A DNA stretch of 64,000 nt from Corythoichthys intestinalis. Its lineage: Eukaryota; Chordata; Actinopteri; Syngnathiformes; Syngnathidae. Below, in pieces: positions 1-12,223 of this stretch. The notes below the pieces were generated by a model. The model made no database searches. It was not told where the DNA came from and saw only the letters and a list, made by a program, of their open reading frames with translations. Both the position numbers and the translations under genes were made by a program. Position 1 is the stretch's first letter; each line of letters begins with the position of its first letter. Location of the stretch: NCBI RefSeq assembly GCF_030265065.1, contig NC_080413.1:20807501-20871500 (forward strand), in the 5' to 3' direction.

Positions 1-171
1 GCTTTAATTTACTGTTTTATATAATATATTTTTTATTTAAATAGGTTGAATGTTTCAATTTTTGTGCCTTTTTGAACACAAGAAAATGGCATTGCTTGGA
101 GTGGGCGGGCATGTAGTCTTCCAGGCTGAGGAGATCAAAGTGCATCATTCGCTGTCGCCTTGTAAATCTGT

Positions 172-187
172 ACTGCCCCCTAGGGCC
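172..187 (-). promoter_or_regulatory. CTCF-like motif
   Basis: The minus strand reads GGCCCTAGGGGGCAGT, close to the CTCF core. This is motif evidence only. Confidence 0.35.
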
Positions 188-289
188 TGGCATGAATACT
201 ACATCGTTTTCATGCGGAATTGCGACATTGTTCGAATGGAGACGGAACCATATAAATGCAAACATGATATTTTTCATCTTCTCGGAGAG

Positions 290-930
290 TCACCATGTAA
301 ACGGCATCTTAATCATCATTACTAATTGTTGGCATCATTACATTGAAAACATCTTGCATGAAAAGTGTAAGATATGCTTGATTGTATGACCATTATACTC
401 TGCGGGTTATATAAGTTTGCTCTCCCACAGCTATTATACGCGCTCTCCCAAGCTATTATGAAAAATACAGTTTTAGCCCATAATCATGTGCTTACATTTT
501 TATTACCGGCAATTGCTCACATTCTGATGATAAATAGATACACACACACATATGTTGACTCATCACACAACGTCTCAGTACTTTTCCACCAAGCTACTTT
601 GGGTGCAAATGTGTGTTCAAAACAAAGTTATCTTGCTCGCTCAAGAGTGTGACTGTTAATTTAATCAATGAGTGTGACTGTTAATTTAATCAATGACTAG
701 AATAAGGAACTTGTTGTAACTATATTCTGCCCAGCAACAAGCCCTCAATAAAACTCAGCAGCGCAGGGAGCTCTGAGAGAGACTTCGATGAGACGCTCTT
801 AGTCACGTTGCCGGATCTCAGACCTCTCCCCAAACTGCAGCTTGGTAAAAGTCTACTCTCTGACTCCTGCCTCCTTGTGTCCTGCCTTTGTCACCTCGCT
901 CTGGGTCAACAGCTAAATTGAAGAAGGTGT
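290..930 (+). mobile_element. Possible solo LTR of an old retroviral-type element
   Basis: A TATATAA box (near 409), an AATAAA (747-752) and a C/T-rich leader-like stretch ending near GGTCAACA are arranged as in an LTR. No internal coding region is next to it. The boundaries and family are uncertain; treat it as a fossil. Confidence 0.25.
645..694 (+). repeat. 25-bp perfect tandem duplication
   Basis: The unit GAGTGTGACTG...AATCAAT occurs twice without a gap (645-669 and 670-694). Confidence 0.95.
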
Positions 931-945
931 TTTAGACCCAACAAA

Positions 946-2135
946 AAGTAAAAGATATACCTTCTGCAGAGGATTCATCCTTTGCTACTTGAAGTTCTAT
1001 TCCTGCAGGTTCTCCAATGTGAAGCGGTATTCTGGCATCCCGAAGGGGGAGGGCATTTTGTGCGAGTCAATATTTGGATCTAATTGCAGTACCATTTTTT
1101 CTTGCCATCACACCTACATTGTTAACCTTTAAAGTTGGTTTACCAGTTTGCTTCATTTTTTTTTTTTTTTTTAATGTACTTTTAAAAGGTCTCCTGGTGT
1201 CAAAATCCTATTTTAACATATATTTCATTGGTTTTATCGCAAGATCTTAAGCGTAAGTCTCCCTGAATTGAACATACGTACATCTAAATCACAGTTTTTA
1301 ATCTGCACATCAATGGTGCACCTTTGCCAGTAGGTTAAAAGGAGAACAGACATTTTTTTCTCATTAAAATGTAAACTGAAGGTGGAAGAGAGGCGTCGCC
1401 TGTAGGCACCATTAACATGCGAAAGCTCCCACTGAGCCTTTTATCAACCCTCCCACACATCGCGACTCAAACGTGTGCATGTCCAGGGTCTGTTGGAGTT
1501 TTTATTTAATCACTTTGCAGCGTACAGCAGTAGCATGTACTTGAGGTGACGAATGTGAAAACAAAATAACATCCCATGCATTAACCTGAAGCTACATTCA
1601 TCACTACCTCTACATGTATAGTATCCATCCCAGCCTGCAGCTCATAAATCATCACTCTGCTATGCCATAGAAAGTAGAAAGGGGGTGGGGGTACTTTTGT
1701 CTCATTACTGACACAGAGGACTGAGGTCGCTTCCACAACCGCATGATCGGTCGCAGCAAACAGCCTCTTGCCTCTCCGAGGGGAATGATGGACCATTAGG
1801 AGGTTGTTGCTATGTGGATGCTCTGTTTAAAAGCAATGCCACAAAATGACACTGTTATAATTAGGGAACGAATATTGATGGATTTACGTGAAAATAAGCC
1901 GCTAATGACAAATGAGAAGATTAAATTGACACAAGGTGTCAAATCAGTTCAGTGTGGACAGCTCGTTACTGCTAATAAGGGAGATAAAAGACTGTGAATT
2001 AGCTCACTAGAAACCCTGGGGCAATACAGTGGATGTACTTAGGTGTTTCAAAAAGGAGTTCAGAATTTAACCATTTGGAAAAATGCATGCTGTATTTTTC
2101 ATCATAATGTTTTGGTCTCAACATTGGTAGGAACG
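946..2135. other. Gene-free stretch
   Basis: The short frames show no domain. The part at 1381-1800 is richer in G/C than its surroundings, but I cannot assign it. Confidence 0.4.
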
Positions 2136-2945
2136 ATCCCATAGCAAAGCAAAATTGAAGATGAGATCTTATTCATGTGTCATTTAAATCTCTGAGAAAT
2201 GAATCAGCAATAATCAAGACCAGAGTGGTTTTCTCAGTTTTCTCAAATTTGTCTCATGAGAAGTAAGTCTCATAGTGAGCATTACATGAGAAGGGCTTAA
2301 GAATAATTCTACTGGCACGATTTTTCCAATAAAGTCTCCCAGTTGTCTCCTTTCAAGATCTCACCAAGAGAGAACTATGAGTACTTGTGTCGATCTCCAA
2401 TGCGTCTCAATTTTATCTCCTTACTTGGAGTCACGATCTCATTAATGTCTCACTAAAAGATATGGATGAGCCAAGTATTTTATTTCTTCAACTCGGCTCA
2501 AAGTTGCCTCTTTTACTGATCTCGCAGAGCAACCTTACGTTGTGCCAGTCACAATTTTTTGCTCAATTTGATCTCCTTCCAGTCTGCAATTGCTCATTTT
2601 GGGTTTTCAAGATTCTCTCTTTGTAAAAAAGAGTTGTATCTGCTCTGAAATGTCCAATCACATCGTTAATTTATCTCATGCCAAAATCCGCGAAAATATC
2701 ATAATCGGTCAAATTATTAAATAACATCTGGTTCATTTTGTTCAGTGTAAAAATTACAGATGTGACCGAAAATTTGGCATCAAAAACTATCGGCTGCTAC
2801 AAATGCATTATCTGTTTTTGGTTTCGAAGACCGAAATTTTACCACAAAATAGTGTGAAGAACCTTAGTCCTCTTGTTTGATGACGTAATCAAAACAGGCA
2901 AAACTACTGGCTCACAGGCAACATGTCTGCGATTTGGAAGGTTTT

Positions 2946-2977
<32 letters not shown>

Positions 2978-3525
2978 TTTTTAATTTCAAAGAAATATAT
3001 AAATTATTAAATGAACAAAATATAATACATTTTCTTCATCGTTGCTTCACGCTTTCTGAAGTTCCTTTCCATTGATGTGACGCGTCACATCGAGGGCACT
3101 GCATCTGAGTCGGTGCGTGGCTCAGTGGTAGAGAAGTTCTTCCCCAACTGAGAGGTTGTGAGTTCAACTCTCTGTCCTGATGAATTCATCTAAATATCCT
3201 TGAGAAAGACAGTGAACGCCATGTTGTTGAGTCACCAGCAGGTAGATGAGGATATATTGTCAAAGCGCTTTGAGTGCCTGAAAGGTGCTGTACAAGTGTA
3301 ACTCCATTTTTAATTAAGATAATTTTTCTTCTCAAATATTCCTCAAATCTGGTTTTCTCAAATCAGTCTCCTTTCTCTCAATGATGTCTTTGCTCATTTT
3401 TGACTCATCACTTGCACAAACTCAGAAACAAATTAGCAGAGAATGAGATAAATTTGAGATGATCAAAGTCGTCTCATGAGACGAGATTAAGCAACAGATG
3501 AGTAGCAAATTTTTGCTATGGGATA
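2136..3525. mobile_element. MITE-like element hosting a SINE
   Basis: The inverted ends are ATCCCATAGCAAA and TTTGCTATGGGAT. The arms repeat short GAGA and TCTC words (ATGAGATC, GTCTCATGAGA). A T run (2942-2982) and a SINE lie inside. Confidence 0.65.
3108..3312 (+). repeat. tRNA-derived SINE
   Basis: An A-box-like TGGCTCAGTGGTAGAG (3118-3133) and a B-box-like GAGTTCAACTC (3160-3170) are followed by a tail with AAGCGCTTTGAGTGCCTGAA and GTGCTGTACAAGTGTAA. This tail is recalled from common fish SINEs. Confidence 0.75.
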
Positions 3526-3779
3526 CACTTTTTGCTGAGGATGGGACATTTTTAATGATCAATGCAAAATAAATCTGTATTGACTTATACTAACTTTTAT
3601 GTGTATTGGTTCAGTCTACACCGTTCAATTCAAACCTTTCTTTTCAAAATTTACTTAAGAAGCATTTTGAAAACTTCCAGAAAAAAAATTCTGGATTTTA
3701 TGGGCAAATTTAAATTGCATTATTTGAACATAAATTATATTAACATACACAGTAAATCAGTAAATACAAGCTTGTTAAT

Positions 3780-4640
3780 CATCTCTTAACCATCCAGGAA
3801 TGCATAAAAAAATAAACATTTGTCTTAAGACCACTCAACATTGTCCAGGGAAATAGAAAAAAAAAAAAAAAAAAAAGTAAAACACTACTGTTTTTGCACA
3901 GCCAAACTCAACAAAAAAAAAAAAAAAAAGACAGCTCCTGTGGGATGCTTTAATAATAATTAAAAAATTAAATTAAAAAAAAAAAGTTAAATTGGGGAGA
4001 AGAGTGTAAAACTCACATTCACTCCATTTCTCACAGTTTAATTAACATTAACAGTAGAAAACACATAAAGGAGGACACTTCTCTCTAACCAGCTGCCTAC
4101 TCGAGTTTTGCCGGTTAGCAAGTTCACACAGTTTAATGTTATGCTAACTCTGATACAGGTCAGACTCTCAGTAGCAAAATTAGTGTTATGTTCCCCACTT
4201 CCACAACATTGACATCTTTTTTACGTTTCTTATAGTGGCTGCTGCTGGCTGAAAAAAAATTAATATCCCTAATATCTAATGTCTGTGTGTGTAGCAGGGA
4301 GAGGGGTGAAATCATCAGCCAATCAAACGTGTGTTTAGGAGGGGAAAAAATGGACCGGCACATTCAGGAAATGAAAAGAGGTACATGTACGTCTGAACAT
4401 AATGAAAATAATTCACTTAATAATGGTAGGATCAGTTACAACAATTAAAACATATTTTAAGACAATCTAAATGATTTATATAACTGAAGTCAATATATAA
4501 TGCAAGTAAGGTTGGTTAAAAGTTGATGGGGACTTTGAGCATCCTGAAAAATTGCTTGTGTTTTGTCCCTACTGTCCCAACGCAAACCTATGCCTTTGTT
4601 GAAATTAGACAATGAGGCAGGCTAATAAAACATGCAGCAG
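3780..4640 (-). repeat. Dispersed repeat family, inverted copy
   Basis: It matches 11860-12040 in reverse (CTTAAGACCACTC against GAGTGGTCTTAAGACAAATG), and 44370-46000 and 31714-31850 in parts (ATAACTGAAGTCA, AAGTTGATGGGGAC). It holds several A runs. Confidence 0.5.
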
Positions 4641-5601
4641 GCCGCAAAGTCCTCAGAATTGCCCTTACATGTGAAAAAGTATTATATTAGTTGGTGGGGG
4701 TTTGACTTGTGAAATGGATGACCAAAAACAATTGCCACGGATGCCATACAATTCAAAATTCGGACAAATATTTTGCAAATGTACTTTAAACCAAGTCACA
4801 TTTAAAAAAAAAAAAAAAAATGGTGAAAACTGTGCGCATGCTTGATTTATTCTTTGTTTTTGTAACATCCATTCCAAAAGAAAGAGCAGGTTCAACAAGA
4901 ACTGTTGAAATAATAATGTGCAAAATGAATAGGTATGCAACACTGCTATTAAATATGACACTCAAAGGTGATTAAATGAGTGTTTAAAGCGGGAGGTTGA
5001 TGGAAATTAGGGGGAAGGTGACATATCTAGATTTTAAATGCAAAAATGAACCATTCATTTAAAACGGACTGATTATTTTTTTCATAATTATTGTTATGGT
5101 TACTGGAGGTCACATTTATTATAAAGTGGAGGCCAAGTTTTTTTTGTTTGTTTGTTTGTTTTAAACATTATTTTTATGACCTTGGTTGCACTTTGACCAG
5201 GTTTGCACAACAATTTGCATACAAAGTACTTTACCCTAGTTGGTCCTTTTGGGATTCTTCTGCAGACGCACAATTTCTCATTAATATGCCGCTGACATGG
5301 ATCTGATTTGAATATTTCTTAATATTTAAATTAAACTTTTTCCCATGCTTAGCCGTCAGCTGAGTGAGTGTGTTAGTGGTGATGTGGTGATGGTCGTGAC
5401 AAGGACTACAATCATTATTCAATGACACCAAGCTCTCACCTCCAGATAGGGTTTTGCTGTTTAAAAAGAAAAAAAAAATGCCCTCCTGTTCAAAATTTTT
5501 CTTCCCGTGAAAATTGAGATTTTAAACTTTCCAATGATGTATCACACATGCATATGTTTTATGCACATTGTAACATACATTGTATGCATGTTCAATGTAT
5601 T
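4641..5601. other. Gene-free A/T-rich stretch
   Basis: I see nothing supportable here. Confidence 0.4.
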
Positions 5602-6240
5602 TACCGTAATTTCCCGAATATAAGGCGCACCCATGTATAATGCGCTCCCCAAATTTACTTGTAAAATCTCGGTAAAATTATTGTACCCGTTTATAACGCG
5701 CACCCTAATTTTAGCACCAATAAATAGAAGAATACAAGAAAACAGAGCTCGTGTACAGATACAGAAATGTCATTTTACTGACTGGTGAAACACAGCACAA
5801 GCATAGCATATTGGTAGTTCAAAACATTACCATAAACTGACAATATTTATGCTAATAATATGATTTGACAACTTCTCCAACATACCAAAATCTAGGAGAA
5901 AACAAAACAGATGTGACTTTTCTTTTAAAGGCTGCTGTATAACTTGCTCGTTTCATCATGATAAATAAATGTTTCTTCCATGGATTGATACGGTAAAACG
6001 GAAGTGAGAATGTAAGTCGGAAATCCGAGAGAGCTCATCACTGTCGACACGACAGTAACATTAGGAACTATTGTTATTTGGGTTTGAGTTTCCTGAGTGA
6101 CAGATATAGTTGATGGACCCACACAGGAAGTCTGTGTTGTTACGTTTGTTATGGTCCGAGTTGCGGAGCTGCAATAAACGTTGACTCAAATGAGTTCAAT
6201 GAGCGAAAAAGTAGCTGCTTATAATCCGAAAATTACAGTA
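5602..6240. mobile_element. 'ATAAGGCGCAC' MITE, short copy
   Basis: It starts TACCGTAATTTCCCGAATAT and ends ATAATCCGAAAATTACAGTA. Most of it is collinear with the ends of 29202-31713. Confidence 0.75.
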
Positions 6241-6246
6241 TATGTA

Positions 6247-6812
6247 TCGTATTGGCCCGAATATAAAAAGGCCCTGATTATAAGACGACCCCCTCTTTTT
6301 CAAGACTCAAGTTTAAAAAAAGACTTTTTGAACACCAATTTTTATACAGAAAATAATTACAGTACATCTGAAACAAATGATTATATATTTGAGAGAAAAG
6401 CATGTTACTTTGCCTCATTCAAATCTTAATATCTGAACATTTAAATATGTAAACTAAAGTGCTATCACATTCTTAAATGAATGGCTTCTGGTTTTTGAAA
6501 TGTAAATAAACCAATCTATTGTGATAAAACAACAAAAGTGCAATAACTGTATTAACCATCAAAGTGAAGTCTAACTGTAACTGTAGTCTTGAAACAAATC
6601 TGAATAAGGAAAAATATTACAATAAAATAATGCAAACTGGTTAAACTGAAAGAGCAGCTGAGATCTGTCATGACAGAACATCGCTTCAGTGATATCTGGC
6701 GCCATCTAGCGTCGTGAATGGGTATAACGTCTAGACCGGGAATATAAGACGACCCCCTCTTTTTTAATCTTATTTCCATGCAAAAAACACCGTCTTATAT
6801 TCGGGCTGTCAG
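6247..6812. mobile_element. MITE with CCCGAATATAA arms
   Basis: Left and right arms mirror each other: GCCCGAATATAAAAAGGCC and TAAGACGACCCCCTCTTTTT against CGTCTTATATTCGGGC. The middle is A/T-rich and non-coding. Confidence 0.65.
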
Positions 6813-7489
6813 GGAAATCCAACTTTGAACTCCAAGACAAGTGTTACCTCGATAGCTTGATTAGAGAAATAAATACGACCCCAACCATGGATTGATTTTC
6901 TTCGAAGTCTTTATAAACAAGAGCTCTTGGGTACAGAATGATGTGACCCAGCCAGAAGCTGTGATCACCCAGAAAGTACAAAGCAGTACAATAGAGGCTG
7001 GAATTTATACTGTTGAAAAGGGCGGTGCCGAAGCCCACCGAAAAACGAGACTAAGAAACGAAACTCATTATCTCACAAAGCTTGGTATTTTTCCATACAA
7101 AAACATCTTTGAGCTGAGACCTTGAGCACCGGTCCCAGCTGGAACAACGATAAGAAACCACAGTCCTCCTTTGTATTCATTCAGGGCATACTGAAAAACA
7201 ACGGAACATAAGAGTCCATATTTGGGCATATTGATACCGTCTACAATCCTAAAGGCTATGAGAAGGCCCACTCAAAAAGATTACAACAGATTATTATAAC
7301 AATGATACTCTATGCTATAATGTTCTCATGCAAGCATAACAAAAGCATTCAACATATAATGTATAATGGTTGTGTTTTAAGCATGAATATATTCTCTTAC
7401 GGTATATTCTAATAAATGGTTTTCAAGCACTTAAAATGTAATGATTATAAGTTTTAAACACGTTATTGTCCCACCAAATTATTTTTATA

Positions 7490-7862
7490 TCTAAAACTGC
7501 TTGTCTTTATTAAATACTTCAATGAGTGAGTCCACTCAACTCCTAACTTACACACAATGAGTTGCCACAGCAACAGTTTAACAAAGTCCACATGATTGAC
7601 GCTTTAATGCTGAGGCTTCCAGGGATCTGTGCCAAGATCAAACAGAAGTTGCCGATCAATCATCGTTAACTTTAAAATTAACTCCAGTGCATTGCATGAA
7701 CAACAAAGAGCAGGGAGAAGGAGGGAGAGTGAGACTACGCGATCAGCTTGGGACAGCTCATCTGAATTTTATTATTATTATTTTTTTTAATATAAAAAAA
7801 GAAATATCCGCGATGGACTGAGGGCGCGAAGTTTAAAGCGCGAAACAGCGAAGGATCACTGT
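7490..7862. mobile_element. MITE with CAGTGATCC end, sister of 60695-61074
   Basis: Shared landmarks are ACACACAATGAGTTGCCACA, GAGAGTGAGACTAC and the right end GCGAAGGATCACTGTA. Confidence 0.6.
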
Positions 7863-9285
7863 ATTAAAACTACACAGATAGGCACATTGATGCCAGAGCA
7901 CAATCCCATTTTGAGCTATCATATGCATCAAACAGTTTAATAATTTTTGGAAAATTACCTTAGTGCCTCTTTATAATTTTTATTTGTTTGGAAACCGGTG
8001 AAGCTGGCGTGGTTTATCAAGAAAACAAGTGACCTGAGGGATTACAATAAGCAACAATAACGTAAGAGTAAAGAAGACATATATTTTACCTCATCCACAA
8101 AAAGTTCGTATAACTTTATAACATATCACTATCAACGCATAAAGTGTATCTCATTGAGTTATCTTGTCATTAAATTTATATCCCTTCTACCCCTCAAGCA
8201 TGAACGCTGACATGGTTTCTGTGTGGGTCACGATTGATGAGTACCTCTAAAAGTTTTAATAACTTTTCCCGAGTCAACTCACCTTGCGCTGTCAGGACTT
8301 TGACATCAGAAATAAAGCACACATCCATTACGCTGCCCACGGGGAGTGCAACACCACATTGAGATGCAAAAATTGTGCATTTCTAGTCAGTATTTGTGTG
8401 TGTGTTTTCCCTTTACCTTCTCTTTGGACATCGATTTTTACAAGCTCAGTGATCATTCACACAAGAGGACAAACTGGCTTGACAGAGTTTAATTACCTCG
8501 GAGATTTAAAAAAGGGAGGAAAAACAGCCCACCGTGTTTCATCAGTGAGTGACATCTAAATCTCCTTGATGGTTCCTTACATCCCTTGCCATGAGTTATT
8601 TGGATCCTCTAACGATTCTTTTGCTCTGATGTGATAGGGATTATCATCTGGCTCGAACTGCCCCTGCAGGGGCTTTATGTAGTGTCTATAAAAGACCTTT
8701 CACCTGTTGTTGGGCTGCCTGCTGCAGTTTGCTCACAAGCTGTAGGAGGGAGGGCCAAGTTGGAAGAGCAAGATCATGTGTCAGGGGATGTATGTGAAGG
8801 CGGGTCTTGCTGAATGTTTTCTGAAGGCGGACGAAGATAACGTGAACGAAGACTTATGGACTTGGACATTCACTAAACAATGTAATGACCCAATGTGTTA
8901 GACCGATCTTGAAAGCTGCCTTGGTTGCTTATCACCAGAGGAAGTCAGTAACGCGTTATATGTACTTTTTGAGAAAAATGTATTTCTAAGAGCAGTTTTA
9001 CGAAGCCATATTTTTTACTTTTACTTGAGAAGATTTTTGAAGATAAAAACAAAAAAACGCTAATCTTAAAGAGCATATGACAGGAGAAAAAAAAGTCTTA
9101 AATAGCATTATTATGTGAATTAGAATCATAGTTTGAGACGATTCGACTATATACAACAATTTAGCAAAGCGCAGATGACGAGAAATTAGTCTTTTAATCT
9201 GCCGGTTAGCCACGCCTACTGTTATAGGGCTCTAGCGTCCCCAACAGGTGGATGACGTCAGCGGGAGACTGGGCTCATCGGTTTT
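7863..9285. other. Gene-free stretch
   Basis: Short frames only. The stretch 8280-8830 has fewer A/T runs than its surroundings, but nothing is recognised in it. Confidence 0.4.
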
Positions 9286-9602
9286 ACTATTCAGCCCATT
9301 GAGGGGGAATTATTCAGAACGAGGAAAACGCGACGAAGAGAGCCGCAAAATATCATTGTTTCTGTCTCTCTACTCCAATATTTTTACAGGATATTCTTTT
9401 TATCCAAGTATTTTTCCACAATAGCTTAATAAATGGTTTGAGAAGGACCAGTCAGCCCGTCGAGGGGGAAGTATTCACAACGAGGAAAACGCGACGAAGA
9501 GAGCTGCAAAATGTCATTGTTTCTGTCTCTTTACTTCAATATTTTTACAGGATATTCTTTTTATCTATCCAAGTATTTTCCCCAATTGCTAAATAAATGG
9601 CA
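9286..9602 (+). repeat. Direct duplication, unit about 168 bp
   Basis: Both units carry GAACGAGGAAAACGCGACG or a close variant, GAGAGC(C/T)GCAAAAT, TTTTACAGGATATTCTTTTT and AATAAATGG. They differ by single bases and a 4-base insert (TCTA). Confidence 0.8.
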
Positions 9603-10571
9603 TGGTCATGACAAATAACAGTCTTGTACTAAATGGAATATGAAATCCTAAAAATGCACTTACTCAGGACGACATGGCAAAATTACTCCATAATGGTCAA
9701 AACGGTTGACTTCACCTTTACTGTCGTACCTCCCGAACGATATTTTATGACACCTAAATTGGACATATGTCATTTCCCTCCCCCGGCTTCGGAGAATGTA
9801 AACAAACCAAGAGGCGTGACAGCTAGCCAACATGCTAACCCGAACCGAGTGATGTTTCAAAGTCTTCGAAGAAAAATCACACATAACTAGCCCGGAATAT
9901 TTGACATGACGACTGGGTTGTCGATTGTCTTCGTGGACCGGCAAACCGCCCGGCGGAGAGCAATTTACAGCTCGCTCCCCGGAGGAGGGCGGCTGCAGTT
10001 GTTGTGCAGTGAACGTGCAGCTAATGTGCATGAGGAGAGCTTATTACATGCCTATCATTGATCAAACGTAAGTAGTCCTTTATTTAAAGAAAGTTTGTAG
10101 TGTTTACTTTGTAATCGCTGTATTCGTATTTGACATAACAATACAAACAAGATGTTTACTCACTTCCTCGTAAGTCCAATGGTCCCACAGTAGTAGGGCT
10201 TGTTTTGGCCAATATCCACGGTGAATGGGAACCTTTTGAAACTCCAAGAAGGCGCACACGCCTCTCCCTCATACAGCAAGATTTTTCTGCAGCCGTTTGG
10301 ATGGCGTGATGCAAAAAATAAACGCATTAATCCACAAAATCAGCTGAATCCTTTGTCCTCATACACAACCTTCAACCGTACACGTCACAGCGCCCTCCTC
10401 CTCAATGCAAGACCGAAGCCGGAAGTCACTCATTTTCATGGTGCGGGATTAAAAAAAACTAAATAAATATAGCGATCGCTTCCACACATCCAAGCGGTCC
10501 ATATCATTCAGGAGCATAAAATACTGCGTGTATTATGAAATAAACATGCTTTTTCGTGTCACATGCACTTT
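9601..10571. other. Repeat-like, non-coding
   Basis: A 123-codon frame on minus (10031-9660) and an 88-codon frame on plus (10200-10466) show no domain. The sequence near 10440-10570 resembles a fish repeat arm (GTGTCACATGCACTTTAA). Confidence 0.35.
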
Positions 10572-11167
10572 AAGCCTGAGTTATGCTACTGCGTTGCGGT
10601 GACGGCGAAGTGACTACGGCGTCAATGAGCATTCGATAGTTCTGCGGTGAGGGAACGCGTTGCTCTGTAATTCACCGCCAGGCCACTAGAGGGGTGTGGC
10701 GTTATGCTTGTACAGTTTTGGGGCATGCTTCTTGACTTCCGCTAGTCGAGTTTAACGGAGAAAAAATAAACAATGCGAGATGGAACGCTTGAATGTAAAT
10801 ATTCAGCTCATGAACATTGAATAAATGTTGATCATACAAATGTTGAGGGGCAGGCGACGCAGAAGACGGTTTCGAGGCGGTCTGGCCGACTTTTGATGCC
10901 ACACAAAGAGTTCTAGACTCGGGTGGAGACCACCTAGCTGTGGCGGCTACCTTCAAACTGGCATCGAGAGCTGCGTCCAGCGTTTTGTCTGAGGTCTGCA
11001 AAGCCCTCCGGCCCGATTTGTTTGCCGGGTTCTACAACCAGCCAGTGGGAAGCCATAGCAGATTTCTGGGTCTATGGAACTTCCCAAACTGCGTTGGAAG
11101 CCTTGACGTTAACGTTATCATAAAAGCACCGGGGCACTCTCAGTCAGTGATGATGTATCGTGTGTGA
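10572..11167 (+). mobile_element. PIF-Harbinger transposase fragment
   Basis: A left-end-like stretch (AGCCTGAGTTATGCTACTGC) is followed by a remnant, then by a frame at about 10940-11165 with TFKLASRAASSVLSEVCKAL and LWNFPNCVGSLDVNVIIKAP. This is the region around the first catalytic D of HARBI1-like transposases (consensus WNFPNCIGAIDGKHV). The frame ends soon after, and a Tc1 fragment follows. Confidence 0.75.
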
Positions 11168-11189
11168 ACTGTCTGTTGTTGAAAATTAA

Positions 11190-11845
11190 ACATCAAAACA
11201 ACTCTTTTGGCACCAAACCTGTGCTTTATTCTTCAGATATTTGAAGTGTGACTCATAAATAAGTCACAGACTGACAGCAAAAATATGTACACAATAAATG
11301 ATGAAGTTTACCAACCATAAATACGACATAAAGTGACAAAAAGCTGGCAGTTTTGACCACCAGTTTTGGAGATGGACTTGTAGCCTTGAGATTGCCCATG
11401 CACAATTTTGTTTCTCAAGTCCTCAGAAAGTTCTTTGGTCTTCTTTCTTGTCTCCATTCGCAATGTGGTACACACAAGGACACAGGACAGAGGTTAAGTC
11501 AACTTTAATTCATTTTAACTCGCTGCAAGTGTGACTTAGTTATTGCCACCAGCTGTTATGTGCCACAGGTAAGTAATTGATGCTTTTAATTACACAAATT
11601 AGAGAAGCATCACATGATTTTTCAAAGGGTGCCAACACTTTTGTCCGGCCCAATTTGGGAGTTTTGTGTACAATGATAATGATTTCATTTTTTCCCGCCC
11701 CATTCTCTTTTGTGTTTGTTCATTGCAAGCAAAATAAATGAAGCTATTACAGCTAATATAGCTATTATTGTAATCATTTTCTGGGAGAAATTGAGCATTA
11801 TCGGACAGAATTGCAGGGGTGCCAATACTTTTGTCCAGCAGTTTA
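11190..11845 (-). mobile_element. Tc1-like transposon, 5' part with IR/DR end
   Basis: On minus, about 11457-11345 encodes the transposase start METRKKTKELSEDLRNKIVH. The terminal repeat holds two related 20-mers, an outer GGGGTGCCAATACTTTTGTCC (about 11817) and an inner GGGTGCCAACACTTTTGTCC (about 11626), some 190 bp apart. This is the IR/DR layout of Sleeping Beauty-type Tc1 elements. The catalytic domain and the other end are missing. Confidence 0.8.
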
Positions 11846-12061
11846 TATATTAATCATAGTGGAGGTAAAAAAAAAAAAGGTCATTTTTTTGTTGCGTTTG
11901 GCTGTGCTTGTGGACAAAAGCAGTTGTGTTTTACCTGAAGGAAGGCGTCATATGTTTTGTTCTACTATGGTGAGTGGTCTTAAGACAAATGTTTATTTTT
12001 CGCATTCCTGGTTAGATATTAGAGATATAGATTATTAACGTGTTTGTTTTTATTCAGCTGT

Positions 12062-12062
<1 letters not shown>

Positions 12063-12099
<37 letters not shown>

Positions 12100-12107
12100 A
12101 TATATAT
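12063..12107. repeat. (TA)n microsatellite
   Basis: A TA tract with one TTTA break. Confidence 0.95.
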
Positions 12108-12223
12108 GTTCAAATATTGCAATTTTATTTTACATTTTTAATTTTAAATTACATTCAAGTTTTTATAATGTTTGTTTAGTAGTTTTTTTTAAATAAATGA
12201 ATCCAACGGTGTATCACCTAAAC

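Noticed and set aside
3112-3180. tRNA gene
   Set aside because: A- and B-box-like stretches are present, but the acceptor arms do not pair and the sequence runs on into a SINE tail.
8631-8813. 60-codon plus-strand frame, possible small protein
   Set aside because: No signal peptide, domain or splice sites; not distinguishable from chance.
9660-10031. 123-codon minus-strand frame
   Set aside because: No domain, no family resemblance and no splice context; it lies in repeat-like DNA.
10702-11001. 99-codon minus-strand frame
   Set aside because: It is a shadow of the PIF-Harbinger transposase fragment on plus.
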